Shown here one piece after another: positions 9,195-18,267 of a stretch of DNA of 64,000 nt (positions within the stretch are counted from its first letter, which is position 1; each line of letters opens with the position of its first letter). Location of the stretch: the NCBI RefSeq assembly GCF_014851765.1, contig NZ_JACVAI010000002.1, forward strand, positions 62,001 to 126,000. The letters run 5' to 3'. The notes under the pieces were generated by a model that saw only the letters and a list, made by a program, of their open reading frames with translations, had not been told where the DNA came from and did not search any database. The stretch is from Pseudomonas sp. PDM04. GTDB taxonomy: Bacteria; Pseudomonadota; Gammaproteobacteria; Pseudomonadales; Pseudomonadaceae. Made by a program: the position numbers and the translations under genes.

Positions 9195-9213
9195 GCAAAT
9201 CGATATCATTTGC
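9195..9213. promoter_or_regulatory. Possible Fur box before the ECF sigma gene
   Basis: The 19-bp imperfect palindrome GCAAATCGATATCATTTGC matches the Fur consensus at about 11 of 19 positions by eye. It lies about 80 bp upstream of the sigma gene, where iron-type ECF genes normally carry a Fur site. A second weaker match is around 9239-9257. Confidence 0.35.
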
Positions 9214-9294
9214 GCACCTTCAAGGCTTTTGCTTTAATCGCGACCAATTCTTATTTGCACCGAGGCGCTCGTCGCCCAGGGACACGTGCTTACG

Positions 9295-9819
9295 ATGATG
9301 GTTGCCGACTCTTCCAGCGTACAGAACCTCTACGTCACTCATCACCGCTGGCTGCACGAGCTGCTGCGCCGGCGCTTGAGCAATGCGTTCGATGCTGCCG
9401 ACCTGGCCCATGACACCTTTATCCGGGTGCTCAAGCGCCCACAGATTTTCGACAGCGAAACCCGCGAGCGCTCCTACCTCGCCACCATCGCCCGGGGTCT
9501 GTGCATCGATCACTGGCGTCGGCGACAGCTCGAACAAGCGTGGCTGGAGACCCTGGCCGCACGTCCGCAGGCGGTGCAACCTTCTCCGGAACAGCGGGCG
9601 ATCATCGTTGAAACTCTCTACGAAGTGGACGCCATGCTGCAGCGCCTGCCCCAACGGGTGCGCGACGCCTTCATCCTCGCCCAATTGCACGGCCTGCCGT
9701 ACAAGCACATCGCCGAGGAAATCGGGGTATGCGAGCGCATGGTGAAGAAGTACCTGGCCCAGGCGCTGATGCATTGCGCGATGCTCGAGGCCGAGCTCGA
9801 CGGCCTGCTGATCGAGTAA
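9295..9819 (+). CDS. ECF RNA polymerase sigma factor, FecI/FpvI type
   Basis: This is an extracytoplasmic-function sigma factor of about 174 residues. Region 2 is seen in LYVTHHRWLHELLRRRL and DLAHDTFIRVL, and region 4 in LPQRVRDAFILAQLHGL and YKHIAEEIGV. It is the iron-starvation subtype that pairs with FecR anti-sigma and a TonB receptor, which follow directly. The start could also be the GTG at 9286, which has AGGGA very close, or the ATG at 9298. It is expected to be held by the FecR protein and released when the STN-domain receptor binds its siderophore. Its probable targets are both TonB receptor genes of the window, which share a promoter-like block. Confidence 0.88.
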   Translation: MMVADSSSVQNLYVTHHRWLHELLRRRLSNAFDAADLAHDTFIRVLKRPQIFDSETRERSYLATIARGLCIDHWRRRQLEQAWLETLAARPQAVQPSPEQRAIIVETLYEVDAMLQRLPQRVRDAFILAQLHGLPYKHIAEEIGVCERMVKKYLAQALMHCAMLEAELDGLLIE

Positions 9820-9823
9820 GCAC

Positions 9824-10807
9824 ATGCCCTCCCCGACCACTTCCGCCAACAGCATCAACCACGCCAGCCTCGAGCAGGCGGCGCAGTGGTACGTGCAGCT
9901 CAACGATCAGCAGGTCGGCGAGCAGGAACGCCAGCGCTGGCAAGCCTGGCTGGCGCAGAGTGGCGATCATCAGGCGGCCTGGCGTTATGTCGAGCGCGTC
10001 GGCCAGCGTTTTGCCGCGCTGCAGGATGACCATCAGGCCGCCGGTTTTGTCCTGCGCAACACCGCACGCTCGTCGATCAGCCGTCGGCAAACGGTCAAGG
10101 GTTTGCTCATCCTCGCTTCGGGTGGCCTGCTGGGTTGGAATGCCTGGCGTGAAACCTCGCTGCCGGACGCTTTCGGCCGCTGGACCGCCGACCTCTCGAC
10201 CGGCACCGGCGAGACCCGCGAAAGCCTGCTCAGCGATGGCAGCCGCCTCTGGCTCAATGCCCTGAGCGCCTTGAACGTACGCTTCGATACCCAGCAACGA
10301 CTGTTGCTGTTAAGCGCCGGAGAAGTGTTGATCGACACTGCCAAAGACAGCAGCCGACCTTTCCTGGTGCAAACCGCCCAAGGCCGGCTGCGTGCCCTGG
10401 GCACGCGCTTCAGCGTGCGTCAGCGACAACGGCAGACCTTGCTCAACGTCTATGAAGGCGCGGTGGAGGTGCGTACCGATCAGGGTCAAATGCAAGTGGT
10501 CGAGGCGGGACGCCAACTGGCGTTCACGGAAGATCACACGCCTGCTTCCACCGAAGCAGCGGCGGGTCGTGAAGCCTGGCGCCGGGGCGTGTTGCTGGCG
10601 GACAACTTGCCGCTGGGCGAGTTGATCGACGAGTTGAGTCGCTATCGACACGGGCACCTGGCGTGCGATCCGGCGATTGCCGGGCTGCCGGTGATGGGTT
10701 CGTTCCCGCTCAAGGACACCGATCAGGCGTTGAGCCTGCTGGAAGCCGCGTTGCCGATTCGCGTGGAGAAAACCCTGTCCTGGTGGGTCAGCGTCGGTCC
10801 CGCTTGA
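9824..10807 (+). CDS. FecR-family anti-sigma factor / transmembrane sensor
   Basis: This 327-residue protein has the FecR layout. A cytoplasmic N-terminal domain (AAQWYVQLNDQQVGEQERQ, with paired Trp) binds the sigma factor. One membrane segment follows at about residues 88-104 (GLLILASGGLLGWNAW). The periplasmic FecR domain (TGTGETRESLLSDGSRLWL, TRFSVRQ) then receives the signal from the STN domain of the receptor. The gene starts 5 bp after the sigma gene stop, so the pair is co-translated. The receptor gene follows 80-120 bp later with its own promoter-like block. Confidence 0.92.
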   Translation: MPSPTTSANSINHASLEQAAQWYVQLNDQQVGEQERQRWQAWLAQSGDHQAAWRYVERVGQRFAALQDDHQAAGFVLRNTARSSISRRQTVKGLLILASGGLLGWNAWRETSLPDAFGRWTADLSTGTGETRESLLSDGSRLWLNALSALNVRFDTQQRLLLLSAGEVLIDTAKDSSRPFLVQTAQGRLRALGTRFSVRQRQRQTLLNVYEGAVEVRTDQGQMQVVEAGRQLAFTEDHTPASTEAAAGREAWRRGVLLADNLPLGELIDELSRYRHGHLACDPAIAGLPVMGSFPLKDTDQALSLLEAALPIRVEKTLSWWVSVGPA

Positions 10808-10855
10808 GGCGTATCGGCCCGAGCATCACGATGACCCGGCAAAAAAAACGGCAGC

Positions 10856-10891
10856 GCAGTTCCCTTTTACCCTTCTCGTTCGGTTAACCCT
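10856..10891 (+). promoter_or_regulatory. Shared ECF-type promoter block, copy 1
   Basis: These 36 bp match 33767-33802 at 31 of 36 positions without a gap, including GCAGTTCCC at the left and TCGTTCGGTTAACCCT at the right. Both copies precede TonB receptor genes. The pattern of a conserved upstream box, variable middle and CGTT box fits an ECF promoter, presumably read by the sigma factor at 9295. Confidence 0.7.
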
Positions 10892-10930
10892 GTGAAGCCC
10901 TTGAATCGCCGACCAGCAGGGAAATCTTTT

Positions 10931-13390
10931 TTGCGCACTGCCTTCACCTCCTTGCGTCTGCTCGCCCTGGCCATACCACTCGTCCTGAGCCTCGCGTCAA
11001 CACCGGCGAACGCCCAGACCCCGGTGGAACACGCCAGCAGTCAGGCGCGCTACTACGCCATCGCGCCCGGTTCGCTGATCAGCGTACTGAACCGCTTCGC
11101 CGAACAAGCCGGCATCTTCCTCGCCGGCCACAACGACCTCGCCAGTGACAAGCGCAGCCCCGGCCTCACTGGCGAATTCACCGAGCAACAGGGTTTGCAA
11201 CGACTGCTCCAGGGCAGCGGCCTGCAAGCGCACCCCCAGGGCCATCGTGGCTATGTTCTGAAAGTCGCGCAGGAAAGTCTCCTGGAGCTGGACGCGACCC
11301 ACATTGCCGCCCAGGCACTGGGCGCCACCACCGAAAACACCCACGCCTACACCACCGGCTCGACGTCCTCGGCCACCGGCCTGCCCTTGTCCCTGCGGGA
11401 GACGCCGCAATCGGTGACGGTCATCACCCGCCAGCAGCTCGACGATCAGGGCTCCACCAGCATCGCCGACGCGTTGCGCCGCGTGCCCGGTATCAGCGTG
11501 CAGAACTACGACAGCGAACGCTGGGAGTTTTCCAGCCGTGGCCTGCCGATCACCAACTTCCAGTACGACGGCGTCAACACCGACTACGACGGCGTCTATG
11601 ACTACGGCACCACCAGCACCGACATGGTGACCTTCGACCGCGTTGAGATCATCAAGGGCGCCACCGGCCTCATGACCGGTTCAGGCGACCCGTCGGCCAC
11701 GGTCAACCTGATCCGCAAGCGCCCCACCCGTGCCTTCCAGGCCTCGGTCAGCGCTGCCGTCGGTTCCTGGGACAATGAGCGCAGCACCGCCGACATCGCA
11801 GGCCCCCTGACCGACAGCGGCAACCTGCGCGGACGCTTCGTCGGTGCCTATCAAGACCGTGGCGCCTACATGGATCACTACCGCAATACCCGTGGCATCG
11901 GGTATGGCATCCTGGAGGCCGACCTGACACCGGGCACCTTGCTGACCCTCGGTATCGACCAGCAGAACACCCGCTCCCGTGGCGCCAGCTGGACCGGTTT
12001 TCCGATGTACAACAGCGACGGTTCGCGCACGCACTTTTCCCGCTCGTTCAACCCCGCCACCGACTGGAGCCGCCGCGACTTCGACAACCAGACGCTGTTC
12101 GCCTCGGTCCAGCAGCAACTGGCCCAGGACTGGGCGCTCAAGGTCAGCTACGACCGCAAGCACCGCCAGCACGACACCTTCCTCGCCTCGGCCAGTGGCG
12201 GCAACCCGGATCCGGCTACTGGCGAGGGGATGTTCATGTACATGGGCAAGTTCAAGGGCGATCAGGTGCAGGACAACCTCGACCTCAACTTCAGCGGCCC
12301 TTTCAACTGGCTGGGCCGCGAGCATCAATTGATCGCCGGGTTCATGTCGATCAGCACCCGCCAGGACATCCCGGTGCATGGCTCGATCTACCCCCCGGTG
12401 GGCGAAAGCATCGACGACTGGAACGGCGAGTATGCGAAACCGGACATCCCCAAGGTAGGCGACAACGACATCGTGCGGCGCCAGACCGGCCTTTATGTCG
12501 CCACCCGACTCAAGCCGAGCGACGACCTTGCGCTGATCCTCGGCACCCGTGTCAGCCAGTTCAGTGCCGACGATGACATCGACTATATCGACCCCGCGAC
12601 CCCGGACTTGCACGACAGCTACCGACAAACCGGCGTGGTCACGCCCTACGCCGGGCTGGTCTACGACCTGGATGACAGCTACTCGCTGTACAGCAGCTAC
12701 ACGCGGATCTATCAACCGCAGATGAGCAAGGACGCCGAACGCAAGCTGCTCGACCCGGTGCAAGGCAACAGCTACGAGGCCGGGATCAAGGCCGAGTATT
12801 TTGGCGGACGTCTGAACGCCAGCTTCGCCGTGTTCCGCATCGAGCAGGACAACCTCGCCGAATACGTCAGCGGCGTCGACAGCGAATCGGTGTACCGCGC
12901 CGTGCAAGGTGCGGTCACCAAGGGCTTTGAGTTGGAACTGGCCGGCGAAGTGCGCGATGGCTGGAACCTGTCGGCCGGCTACAGCTATAACCACACCCGC
13001 GATGCCCGAGGCGATTACGTCTATGGCGCGATCCTGCAAACCACCGCGCCGCAGCAGATGGTGCGGCTGTTCAGCACCTATCGCTTGTCCGGCGCCCTGG
13101 AAAAACTCACGGTCGGCGCAGGCGTGAACTGGCAGAGCGAGTTCTTCGGCAACGTGCTGCAGCCCGATCCGAACGACCCGATCAATGGCGGCCAGCCTTC
13201 GAAGATCACCCAGCACAGTTACGCCCTGGTCGACGCCATGGCGCGCTACCGCTTCAACGACCACTTGAGCACCACACTCAACGTCAAGAACCTGTTCGAC
13301 AGGACTTATTACACCGGCCTGGGCAACTTCGGCACCGGGTTCTACGGCGAACCCCGCAGCCTGCAACTGACCACCCGCTGGGATTTCTGA
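10931..13390 (+). CDS. TonB-dependent siderophore receptor with STN signalling domain
   Basis: This outer-membrane receptor has about 819 residues. A signal peptide (LRLLALAIPLVLSLASTPANA) is followed by an STN signalling domain (about 30-105), the plug (ETPQSVTVITRQQLDDQG to VNLIRKRPT) and a 22-strand barrel ending TTRWDF. The frame opens at a GTG at 10892, but that codon touches the conserved promoter block and has no ribosome site. TTG at 10931 has AGGGA at 10918-10922 and gives a normal signal peptide, so I prefer it. The STN domain and the sigma and anti-sigma genes upstream make this the sensing receptor of a FpvA/FhuE-like system. The siderophore cannot be read from sequence. Confidence 0.9.
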   Translation: MRTAFTSLRLLALAIPLVLSLASTPANAQTPVEHASSQARYYAIAPGSLISVLNRFAEQAGIFLAGHNDLASDKRSPGLTGEFTEQQGLQRLLQGSGLQAHPQGHRGYVLKVAQESLLELDATHIAAQALGATTENTHAYTTGSTSSATGLPLSLRETPQSVTVITRQQLDDQGSTSIADALRRVPGISVQNYDSERWEFSSRGLPITNFQYDGVNTDYDGVYDYGTTSTDMVTFDRVEIIKGATGLMTGSGDPSATVNLIRKRPTRAFQASVSAAVGSWDNERSTADIAGPLTDSGNLRGRFVGAYQDRGAYMDHYRNTRGIGYGILEADLTPGTLLTLGIDQQNTRSRGASWTGFPMYNSDGSRTHFSRSFNPATDWSRRDFDNQTLFASVQQQLAQDWALKVSYDRKHRQHDTFLASASGGNPDPATGEGMFMYMGKFKGDQVQDNLDLNFSGPFNWLGREHQLIAGFMSISTRQDIPVHGSIYPPVGESIDDWNGEYAKPDIPKVGDNDIVRRQTGLYVATRLKPSDDLALILGTRVSQFSADDDIDYIDPATPDLHDSYRQTGVVTPYAGLVYDLDDSYSLYSSYTRIYQPQMSKDAERKLLDPVQGNSYEAGIKAEYFGGRLNASFAVFRIEQDNLAEYVSGVDSESVYRAVQGAVTKGFELELAGEVRDGWNLSAGYSYNHTRDARGDYVYGAILQTTAPQQMVRLFSTYRLSGALEKLTVGAGVNWQSEFFGNVLQPDPNDPINGGQPSKITQHSYALVDAMARYRFNDHLSTTLNVKNLFDRTYYTGLGNFGTGFYGEPRSLQLTTRWDF

Positions 13391-13448
13391 TCGGCAATGG
13401 GTCGCAGAGCGCTTACACTGCACAACGGATCTGCCGAGGACACCGACG

Positions 13449-14279
13449 ATGAAGCCCACCGCCAAAAACACCGACAAGGCCCCGCGCTTCTGGCGCGACG
13501 ACGCCCTGCCCTTCATCGAGGCCCGGGCCATCGCCGACGGCCGCGAGGTCTGCTACACCCGGCATTCCCACGAGCACTTTTCCATCGGCGCGATTACCGC
13601 CGGGCGCAGTACCTACCTGCATGAGCAATCGTCGTTTGAGGTCGCCACCGGCACGGTGGTGCTGATGAACCCCGGCGATGTCCATGCGTGCAACCCGATC
13701 AATGACCAACCCTGGTCGTACCTGATGTTGTATGTCGACACGGCCTGGCTGACCGATTTGCAGCATCAGCTCGGGTTCAGCCACGACCTGGCGTTTCGTC
13801 GCTTCGCCGTCACCCACACCGAGGACGCCGGCCTGTTTGCCGGCCTGGCCGCCCTGTACGACATCCTCGTCGACCACCGGCAGGACGTGCTGCGCAAGCA
13901 GAGCGCGGCGGTGGAATTCTTCACCGAGGTGCAGCAACGCCTCAACCCCGGTGATCAGCCTGGGCGCGAACCGAACTTCAAACTCGAGCGCGCAGCCGAC
14001 TTCATCCGTGACAACTGCACGCGTCTGCTCAAGCTCGAAGACATCTGCGAGGCGGCGCAGTTGTCGCCGTCGTACCTGATCCGCGCGTTCAAACAGCATT
14101 ACGGCATGACGCCCCACGCCTTTCTGGTCAATCGGCGCATTCAGTTTGCCCGCGAGCGCCTGCGCAGCGGCCAGTTGATCGCCGACGTCGCGCTGGAAGC
14201 CGGGTTCGCCGACCAGGCGCATTTCCAGCGCGCGTTCAAACAGCATCTGGCGGCGACGCCAGGACAGTATCGCGGCTAA
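13449..14279 (+). CDS. AraC-family transcriptional regulator with cupin sensor domain
   Basis: This 276-residue regulator has an N-terminal cupin-type sensing domain (HSHEHFSIGAITAGRSTYLH, then MNPGDVHACNP). Two C-terminal helix-turn-helix units follow (LKLEDICEAAQLSPSYLIRAF and IADVALEAGFADQAHFQRAF). The start follows GAGGACACCGACG. Its 3' end overlaps by 4 bp the end of the convergent LysE-type gene. AraC proteins of this type often control an adjacent LysE-family exporter, so regulation of 14276-14863 is plausible. The ligand is unknown. Confidence 0.9.
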   Translation: MKPTAKNTDKAPRFWRDDALPFIEARAIADGREVCYTRHSHEHFSIGAITAGRSTYLHEQSSFEVATGTVVLMNPGDVHACNPINDQPWSYLMLYVDTAWLTDLQHQLGFSHDLAFRRFAVTHTEDAGLFAGLAALYDILVDHRQDVLRKQSAAVEFFTEVQQRLNPGDQPGREPNFKLERAADFIRDNCTRLLKLEDICEAAQLSPSYLIRAFKQHYGMTPHAFLVNRRIQFARERLRSGQLIADVALEAGFADQAHFQRAFKQHLAATPGQYRG

Positions 14280-14863
14280 GGCAATAACAGGTACGCCGCG
14301 CTCAAGGCCAGCAGCAGCGCCATGACCCGATTGAACAGGCGCATGCCCGCCGGGTTGTTCAGGTAACCGCGCAGGAAGGTACCGGCATACGCCCAGCAAC
14401 CGACAGATACGTAACAGATCACCAGGTACACCGCCGCAAACTGCCAGATCAATCGCGCCTCGCCATCGGCGACGAACGCACCCATGCCCGCCACACAGGC
14501 CAGCCAGGCCTTGGGATTGAGCCATTGCATCACCGCGCCGTACACCATCGACGGCGCCCGTGCCGAATCCTTCGCATCGAGCTGACCGTTGTCAGACGCG
14601 AGCTTCCACGCCATGAACAACAGAAACGCCACACCGGCCAGTTGCACGATCCGTGTCAGCTGTGGCCATTGCTGCAACACCTCATGCAACCCCAGCCCCA
14701 TCAACACCAGCAGCAGCACAAAGCCCAGGGTCGCTCCGGCCACGTGCCGCTGACTGGCGCGAAAGCCGAACTGCGCCCCGGAACTCAACGCCACGATATT
14801 CACCGGTCCCGGCGTGATCGACGCCACCAGGGCAAACGCGGCCATCGACATGATCAGACTCAT
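14276..14863 (-). CDS. LysE/RhtB-family amino-acid exporter
   Basis: This 195-residue inner-membrane protein has about six hydrophobic segments. It carries the family signature near the N-terminus, SITPGPVNIVALSSGAQFG, and the second conserved stretch GAVMQWLNPKAWLA. Proteins of this family export amino acids or related amines. It is convergent with the AraC regulator gene, overlapping it by 4 bp. The substrate is unknown. Confidence 0.88.
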   Translation of the reverse strand: MSLIMSMAAFALVASITPGPVNIVALSSGAQFGFRASQRHVAGATLGFVLLLVLMGLGLHEVLQQWPQLTRIVQLAGVAFLLFMAWKLASDNGQLDAKDSARAPSMVYGAVMQWLNPKAWLACVAGMGAFVADGEARLIWQFAAVYLVICYVSVGCWAYAGTFLRGYLNNPAGMRLFNRVMALLLALSAAYLLLP

Positions 14864-15005
14864 TGTTGTTTTCTTCCCTTCAGTTGAACCAGGGGCTCAA
14901 GGTAAACAGCCCGCTGATTGTCGTATTGAAGAAAACTACCCAATGCCCACGCCCACAGAAAATGTCCGAGCACTGACGCCCTTTTTGTGCGAGCGGCGGT
15001 ATGCC

Positions 15006-16337
15006 TCAGGAATACGCGCCGACCACCCGTTTCACTTTGATCAGCGCCTCGCGCAATGAATCCATGTCCACCGAACCCAACGCCAGCCGGATCGCATGCG
15101 GCACATGCACCGACGTGGCAAACGGCTCAGCCGTGGACACCGCCACCTGCTCCTGCATCAACGCCACCGCAATCTGGTCCGCCCGCGCATCTTCGCCCAG
15201 TGGCAACCAGAGAAAATACGAAAAAGGGTGAGTCATGCAGCGCAGTCCCTTCAGCACCTCAGCGGCCAGCGTCTGGCGCGCCTGGGCATCCTCCCGCTTT
15301 TGCACCTCGAGCTGGCCGACCGTCCCATCGTCGATCCAGCCGCAGGCAATGGCGGTCATCACGCCGGGGGTGTTCCAGGTCGTGGCCCGAATCACCCGTT
15401 CCAGGGCCGGCACCCTGTCCAGCGGCGCCGCCACAAATCCCACACGCAGCCCCGTGGCGACATTCTTCGAGAACCCCGACACATACACCGTGCGCTCCGG
15501 CGCCAGTTCGGCCACCGGCACCGGCGCCTCCTCCACCAGAAACGCATAGGCCGCGTCTTCGATAATCAACAGATCATGTTGGCGCGCAATCGCCACCAGA
15601 CGCCCCCGCCACGGCACATCCATCACCCACCCGCAGGGGTTGTGCAGCGTCGGCATGGTGTAGACCGCCCGCACCGAACGCCGCCGGCACAGCGCCTCGA
15701 GCGCCGCCAGGTCCGGCCCGTTCTCCGTGACCGGAATCGGCACAATCTCCAGATGCAGCGACTCGGCCAGCACCTTGAAACCGGTATAGGTCAAGGCATC
15801 CGCCGCAATCACATCCCCCGGCTTGAGCAACGCCATCATCGCCACGGCCAGGCCATGCTGCGCGCCGCTGACGATCAGGACCTGCTCCGCTGTCAGGTTC
15901 AGGCCGCGTGACAGCAGGTGCCGGGCAATCGATGCCCGCTCATGCAAACGCCCGCCATGGGGCTGATAACGCAAATGGGCTTCCAGGTCACCGGACAACG
16001 CCAGTTGGCGCAACGCCGTGCGCAACAGATCGGCCTGCCCCGGCAACGACGGGTAGTTGAAATTGAGATCGGCCATGCCCACCGCCACCACATGCTGGCT
16101 GACGCCCTGACCGGCCGGCAGCGAGATCTCCCGCACGAACGTGCCCCGTCCCGTTTCGCCACTGACCAATCCCATCGTCTCCAGCTCGGCATACACCCGG
16201 CTGGCGGTGACCAGCGCCAACCCGTGTTCGGCGGCGAGCTGCCGGTGAGTCGGCAGGCGTGTGCCGGGCGCGAGGCGTCCCGCACGGATATCGGCGGCGT
16301 AGCTGTCGACCAGCGACTTGTAGCGCAAACGAGGCAT
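15006..16337 (-). CDS. MocR-type regulator: GntR DNA-binding domain fused to aminotransferase-like domain
   Basis: This 443-residue protein joins a GntR winged helix (about 1-70; RLAPGTRLPTHRQLAAEHG and TASRVYAELETMG) to a fold-type I PLP domain. PLP-binding residues are visible: the Schiff-base lysine in VSGFSKNVATGLRVG, with IIEDAAY and PTLHNPCG ahead of it. MocR proteins usually sense PLP or amino-acid derivatives and rarely catalyse a reaction. A TTG start 21 bp upstream is possible, but ATG at 16337 begins the usual PRLRYKSLVD. It is divergent from an EamA-type exporter at 16438, with a 6-6-6 inverted repeat between them. Confidence 0.88.
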   Translation of the reverse strand: MPRLRYKSLVDSYAADIRAGRLAPGTRLPTHRQLAAEHGLALVTASRVYAELETMGLVSGETGRGTFVREISLPAGQGVSQHVVAVGMADLNFNYPSLPGQADLLRTALRQLALSGDLEAHLRYQPHGGRLHERASIARHLLSRGLNLTAEQVLIVSGAQHGLAVAMMALLKPGDVIAADALTYTGFKVLAESLHLEIVPIPVTENGPDLAALEALCRRRSVRAVYTMPTLHNPCGWVMDVPWRGRLVAIARQHDLLIIEDAAYAFLVEEAPVPVAELAPERTVYVSGFSKNVATGLRVGFVAAPLDRVPALERVIRATTWNTPGVMTAIACGWIDDGTVGQLEVQKREDAQARQTLAAEVLKGLRCMTHPFSYFLWLPLGEDARADQIAVALMQEQVAVSTAEPFATSVHVPHAIRLALGSVDMDSLREALIKVKRVVGAYS

Positions 16338-16353
16338 AGGACGATGTATCCAT

Positions 16354-16371
16354 GACAATTTTTTGATTGTC
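16354..16371. promoter_or_regulatory. Inverted repeat in the MocR/EamA divergent promoter
   Basis: GACAAT-TTTTTG-ATTGTC is a perfect inverted repeat with 6-bp arms. It is 16 bp upstream of the MocR start and about 67 bp upstream of the exporter start. Position and symmetry suit an operator for the MocR protein. Confidence 0.5.
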
Positions 16372-16437
16372 TTAATACTCGGTCATACGATGCGCCCAAG
16401 GCAACCCGTCGTCTCAACCCCCCATCGAGTGAGCGTC

Positions 16438-17334
16438 ATGGAACGAGCAACCCACCTCAACACCCAGCCTCGGGAGAAGTCCGCCAGCGGCTGGCTCAAT
16501 GGCCTGATCGGCGTCATCATCTTCAGCGGCTCACTGCCGGCGACACGCGTCGCGGTGCTGGAATTCGACCCGGTGTTCCTCACCGTCATCCGCGCCACCC
16601 TGGCCGGCGTGCTTGCGCTGTGCCTGCTGAGCCTGTTCAAGCAACAACGCCCAACGCGCAATCAACTGCTGCCGCTGCTCATCGTCGCCCTCGGCGTGGT
16701 GGTGGGATTCCCGCTGCTGACGGCGCTGGCCCTGCAATACGTGACGTCGGCGCATTCCATCGTCTTCATCGGCCTGCTGCCCCTGGCCACCGCGATCTTC
16801 GGCGTCCTGCGCGGCGGCGAACGTCCGCGCCCGGCGTTTTGGGGGTTCTCCGTGCTGGGCAGCCTGCTGGTCTCGGGCTACGCAATCTCCCAGGGCCTGG
16901 CGGCCTCTCCCCTCGGCGACCTGCTCATGCTGCTCGCCGTTCTCGCCTGCGGCCTGGGCTACGCCGAAGGGGCAAAGCTGTCGCGAACACTGGGTGGCTG
17001 GCAGGTGATTTGCTGGGCGCTGGTGTTGTCGTTACCGGCCATGACGCTGCTGAGCGCCTGGCGCGCGCCCGCCTCGTTCAGCGGGATCAGCCTGCCGGCG
17101 TGGTTCAGCCTGGGTTACGTTTCGCTGTTCAGCATGCTGATCGGCTTTGTGTTCTGGTATCGCGGGCTGGCCCAGGGCGGGATTGCGGCGGTGGGACAAC
17201 TGCAACTGTTGCAGCCGTTTTTTGGCTTGGCGCTGGCGGCGGGACTGCTGCATGAGCAAGTCAGCCCGGGGATGGTGGCCGTGACCGTGGCGGTGATTCT
17301 GTGCGTGGCGGGCGCGAAGAATTTTTCCAAATAA
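16438..17334 (+). CDS. EamA-family (DMT superfamily) transporter
   Basis: This 298-residue inner-membrane protein has about ten hydrophobic segments in two EamA halves; the second half ends with GGIAAVGQLQLLQPFFGLAL. Members export amino acids or small metabolites. An open frame extends 75 bp upstream, but that part covers the promoter and operator, so I use the ATG at 16438, preceded by a weak GAGTGAG. Divergence from the MocR gene and the shared inverted repeat suggest that MocR controls it. The substrate is unknown. Confidence 0.87.
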   Translation: MERATHLNTQPREKSASGWLNGLIGVIIFSGSLPATRVAVLEFDPVFLTVIRATLAGVLALCLLSLFKQQRPTRNQLLPLLIVALGVVVGFPLLTALALQYVTSAHSIVFIGLLPLATAIFGVLRGGERPRPAFWGFSVLGSLLVSGYAISQGLAASPLGDLLMLLAVLACGLGYAEGAKLSRTLGGWQVICWALVLSLPAMTLLSAWRAPASFSGISLPAWFSLGYVSLFSMLIGFVFWYRGLAQGGIAAVGQLQLLQPFFGLALAAGLLHEQVSPGMVAVTVAVILCVAGAKNFSK

Positions 17335-17467
17335 ATCAGCTTGTTACAGACCATTTCCATCTGCACCCGGCAGCAATACCCGGTAAATCAAACAGCCGGT
17401 TGATCCCCCTTTTCGATGGCAAGATTTCTCGGCATCCCCACCCTTGGCCGCAGAAAAATGGTGATCA

Positions 17468-17926
17468 ATGAAACCTCTACTGCTCTTGCTTGGCACATTC
17501 TTCATCAGCCCGGGCACCTTCGCCATGAATGGCGACTTCTGGTATTTCCAGACGAGTGCCTACACCAAACACTGGAAAAGCGACCCGGACCACAACAATC
17601 GTCAAAAGCTGATCAGTGTCGAACGCAACCGCGCCGACGGCTCGCTGTGGGGAGGCGCAACGTTTAAAAACTCCTTCGACCAGCGCTCCTACTACGCCTA
17701 TTACGGCCATCGCTGGAACGCCGAGCAATATCCGGTCTACGTCAAGCTCAGTGGCGGGCTGCTCCACGGGTACAAAGGCAAATACAAGGACCGGATTCCA
17801 CTGAACAACCTGGGCGTCGCGCCGGTGATCATTCCCGCCGTTGGCACCTATTACGGCCCCGTGGGTGCCGAGCTGGTCGTCCTGGGCGGCGCCGCGGTCA
17901 TGGTCAATGTCGGTTACCGCTACTGA
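17468..17926 (+). CDS. Small exported beta-barrel-like protein, PagP-like pattern
   Basis: This 152-residue protein begins with a signal peptide cleaved near Ala19 (LLLLGTFFISPGTFA). The mature part alternates polar and aromatic residues, has TKHW early and YYAYYGHRW in the middle, and ends VGYRY, an aromatic C-terminus typical of outer-membrane barrels. Size and the run IPLNNLGVAPVIIPAVGTYYG recall PagP (lipid A palmitoyltransferase), but I cannot confirm its catalytic residues, so the function is open. No clear partner is adjacent. Confidence 0.7.
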   Translation: MKPLLLLLGTFFISPGTFAMNGDFWYFQTSAYTKHWKSDPDHNNRQKLISVERNRADGSLWGGATFKNSFDQRSYYAYYGHRWNAEQYPVYVKLSGGLLHGYKGKYKDRIPLNNLGVAPVIIPAVGTYYGPVGAELVVLGGAAVMVNVGYRY

Positions 17927-18267
17927 TCATCCAGGCTCAAAGCGCTGACATTGCCTGTATTGTTCGTCAATCATGCTGGCCGAGCTGGCGTTCAATCGGA
18001 CGCTGGATCAGTTGGATCCGGTCGAGTCACGGAGGACAGGGTCGTAATCACCCAGTGGAACGATCAATGCGCATATTTGCCAGGATGAATGCATTAGCTT
18101 TCATCGCGAGCGGGCTCGCTCCCACACAGAGGTAACGCAGAAGCTGATACCGATTTGTTTTGCTTGATATTGCCAACGCAGGATCCGCAGTGATATCAAT
18201 TTGGCACTGCACAGATTTTCCAGTATCTTGGCGCCCATGAATTGTTTTAACGCTATGGAAAGCACGA
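17927..18267. other. Intergenic stretch with one REP element
   Basis: No gene is supported here. A single REP core (TCATCGCGAGCGGGCTCGCTCCCACA) covers 18101-18128. The rest is presumably the promoter region of the small gene at 18268. Confidence 0.7.

Noticed and set aside
11681..13531. Long minus-strand open frame opposite the first TonB receptor
   Set aside because: It is a shadow of the receptor gene; a similar shadow is opposite the second receptor (34075-35862), so the apparent conservation only reflects the paralogous sense genes.
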